Assembly: GCA_014529385.2 (NCBI GenBank)
Contig: CM043944.1
Span: 173,912,240 to 173,976,239 of the forward strand
DNA: 64,000 nucleotides
Direction of reading: 5' to 3'
Source: Adiantum capillus-veneris
Taxonomy: Eukaryota; Streptophyta; Polypodiopsida; Polypodiales; Pteridaceae
In this document: positions 47,801 through 50,800 of the stretch, piece after piece
Layout: every line of letters starts with the position of its first letter
How positions within the stretch are numbered: position 1 is the stretch's first letter
Notes under the pieces: generated by a model
What the model saw: the letters and a program-made list of their open reading frames with translations, nothing else
Told to the model about the DNA's origin: nothing
Databases searched by the model: none
Made by a program: the position numbers and the translations under genes

Positions 47801-50800
47801 GGCCCAGTTTTTCAGATTCCATGGCATGCCTGAGACAATTGTCTCCGACAGAGACCCCAGATTTACGAGTTTGTTTTGGAAGGCAATTCGGGAGAACATT
47901 GGCACGCGGTTGCAGTTCTCGTCATCGTTCCACCCGCAGACTGATGGGCAATCCGAGATTGCAAATTCAGTGGTTCTAGATTTGTTGAAGTCTTATATCT
48001 CAGATCAGAAGACTCAATGGGAAAGATATTTACCTTTGGTGGAATTTGCCTACAATAACACGATACACTCGTCGACGGGGAAGGCGCCATTTGAGATTGT
48101 TGAAGGTGCTGCAAAGGTTCCACCCTTCCTGAGCACGAAAGATAAGATCTTTGAAGCGGATGAATATACGCGAGATCTGGATACCTCTTTTGCCAAGGTT
48201 CGCGAGACTTTGCAGAAGTCTCAAGAACGACAGAAAAAGGCAGCGCATTGCCATCGTCGCGACATGAAATTGAAGGAGGATGATTGGGTGCTCTTACGTT
48301 TTGAGAAGGCACGCCTACGAAAGAACAAGGGAAAGGAGAGGCTTTTTCCAAAGCTTAGTATGCGATACTACAGCCCTTTCCAGATTACTGAAAAGATAAA
48401 TGAAGTCTCCTTCCGACTGAAACTGCCAGATACTTGGAGGATTCACAATGCATTTCATGTGAATCTCTTGAAACCTTTTAAAGGTGATATGCCTGATGAG
48501 CAACCCGAAGTGGACGAAAACGAGGAGATCCTTGTTCCTGAACAGATTTTGGCACATAAGGATACGAAGAATAAGGGTAAAGTCCGAAGGCGGTTCTTGG
48601 TTAAGTTCAAGAATTATCCTGCACTTGATGCGAAGTGGATGGAGGAGGAGGACCTAGCAGATACTCCTCAGATTGTGAAACTTTACCTCGATGCTTTTGG
48701 TTTAGCATAGTCTACATGGAACCCAGAATTCAGCTTGGCCGAGGATTTGGTGCAGTGGGATGCACAAGAGGGGAGTCACTCCACTCCTTTGTCAACAGAT
48801 GCCTTGATTTAGATACTAGAGTCACTGATGTCTCTTTGAGCTTCAGGGATACTGAGAGCTGACAGTATTCTGCTGTATGACTTTATGAAATGGAATTCCT
48901 GATTATGATACTGATTTGTTCTTGACTTCTTATGAGTGCAGGAACTGATAGACGAAATGACTGCAGCATTTTGGTCTACTTGATCTCGAATAGACATGGT
49001 TGCAATAGGGGTTAGTCAATCGGACATCGATGAGGTCCCGATTGGACCTAGATGTGATTGCTAGCTACATTCCCGATAAATCATGGTCTAAGATTCGAAT
49101 GAATGTTGAATGTCCTGTGATGTCCTGTGATGTCGTGTGATGTGACTGTCGATTTTGTACATGTGCTAGATGTGTGTTCCTAGTACGTAGGTACTAACAG
49201 TCAGTGTCTGCTAAGACGGTTTATGGCTTTTGTCGGTTTTGCAGGCGTAATCGCGGTCGATTACAATGCTTTCAAGAGGGGGGTATGTCACAAAGTGATG
49301 ACGTGGCGGACAACAGAAACCCTAAAATTCTTGCAAACCCTAAAATCTGCCAGAAACCCTAATTTGCAGCAAACCCTAATCTCTGGAAACCCTAACTGCT
49401 GGCTGAAACCCTAATATCTGGCGCCAGTGCCACGTGGCAGGGTTGTACGGAGTTTCTGGAAATTGCGCCGCAATTTGCGCTGGCAGCTTTTGGGCGTTGC
49501 TATTTGCATGAAAGAGAGAGAACTTGCTTTTTTTTTAATTAAATAAAAGAGACTCTCTCTAAGAGAGAGAACTGATGCTTTTGATTTTGAAAGCTTTTGG
49601 GGCTCTGCTTTTGGGCATCCCTTGTACCTTTAAATATGTGGAGAGGGCTTCACTTCTCAGAGCATCTGGACGCAGAGTCTGAGAGTGAAACCCTAGCCAC
49701 TCTCTTGTACTTTGATCTGATTAATATAAAAAGAAATACCGAAAGGGGCGCCAGTCTTTGGGGCCAATATCTCTAGGCACGGAACTCCGCCGGGCCAGTG
49801 CAAATCTATTGTGATCTGTGAATTGTTTTGAAGTGGTTATTTGGTGCTGTCGCGGTTGATTATTGACTTGGAGTGTCCAAGTTTGTTACAAGCTCTACAC
49901 GAATTATCTCGTGAGGTATAGATGCCTTGGCCCCAATCATCCAGGAAATCATAGAGACTAGAGGCCTCTCCATACATCTCCATCCATCAGTACTACCAGC
50001 TCGGCTATGATGGTCTACTGATTGTCCCCATATTTGCACCCCCATGAAGCATAGCTGAAGTAACCAATGTGTCAAATAGCTACAGCTTTGTTCGAGATTC
50101 CTGAAAGTGAATCTACGAACACATCCTCTCCATGCTACCCAAGGTTGCAGCTGCTCTCATCAGTCTCGTCTCTATTGCTCTCCTGAAGGAGAACTTTGGA
50201 CCGCTGAATATGTCCGGGGACGGGCACCACTTGCCAACAAAAAAGAGCAGACTAAACAACTTTAAGTACGTCAAATAACAACTGAACAGAAAGAGATGCA
50301 CGACATGAGACGGGGAGTGGCGGAATTCAACCCCAAGAGAGCACTGTTCCCAAACCGTGGCGCCCCCTTTCAGTATTTCTGTCATAATCGATGAGGCCAG
50401 AGCCGCTTCTCCTCATCTCGGGCCGCAGCAAGCGGGCTGCCGACCCTGGAGGAAGAAATGACTAAGCTCCACAAGGCTAGTGGCTGCTCTAGCAGTAGGG
50501 TTGCCCGGTGTGTCCAGATTGCTGTCCAAAGCGCCACAACCTGCACTGTGAGCTTTGTATCCAACAAAATCCTCTCTGGAACGCGTAGCATGAGACTACC
50601 ACTTCGCTGTGTATGGGACAAAGTAAGAATCGCTGGTGCATGGTCTGAAAAGGTAGTCCCTGCCAAATGCATATTGAACTACCCACGTCACATATGTGGT
50701 TACTAGCGTAAAAAAGATCAATCCGGGAGACAGATTCACCCCTCAAGGGGCGCCTGACTTATGGGACGAGTGCATTTGATTGGAGAACTCTACTCCACCA

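Larger units (their letters stand above)
43248..49890 (+). mobile_element. Nearly complete Ty3 chromovirus-like element
   Basis: 6643 bp: LTR 43248-43853, PBS 43855-43866, gag, protease remnant, reverse transcriptase, RNase H, integrase with a C-terminal chromodomain-like module, polypurine tract, LTR 49286-49890. The LTRs differ at roughly a dozen sites over ~605 bp by eye, so insertion is fairly recent. Pol is interrupted by a frameshift near 46620, TAG at 47187 and TGA at 47712. Gag has lost its normal start. It is therefore not autonomous now. Confidence 0.93.
42470..50192 (-). mobile_element. Old LINE copy (TC-family relative), split by the chromovirus-like element
   Basis: Minus strand in two parts, 50192-49891 and 43247-42470. 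The first encodes ETRLMRAAATLGSMERMCS and DTLV..A-like positions plus GWRCMERPLVSMISWMIGAK. The second encodes MFLLELYKHRNSLLRRL, HSQREITDFFREKS and a C-terminal RHRRRHH-like stretch. These align with ORF2 of copies A-C (LGLFLLELRRHRESLMRGEA, QSQRRITDFF). Divergence is much higher than among A-C, and many stops are present. Confidence 0.78.
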
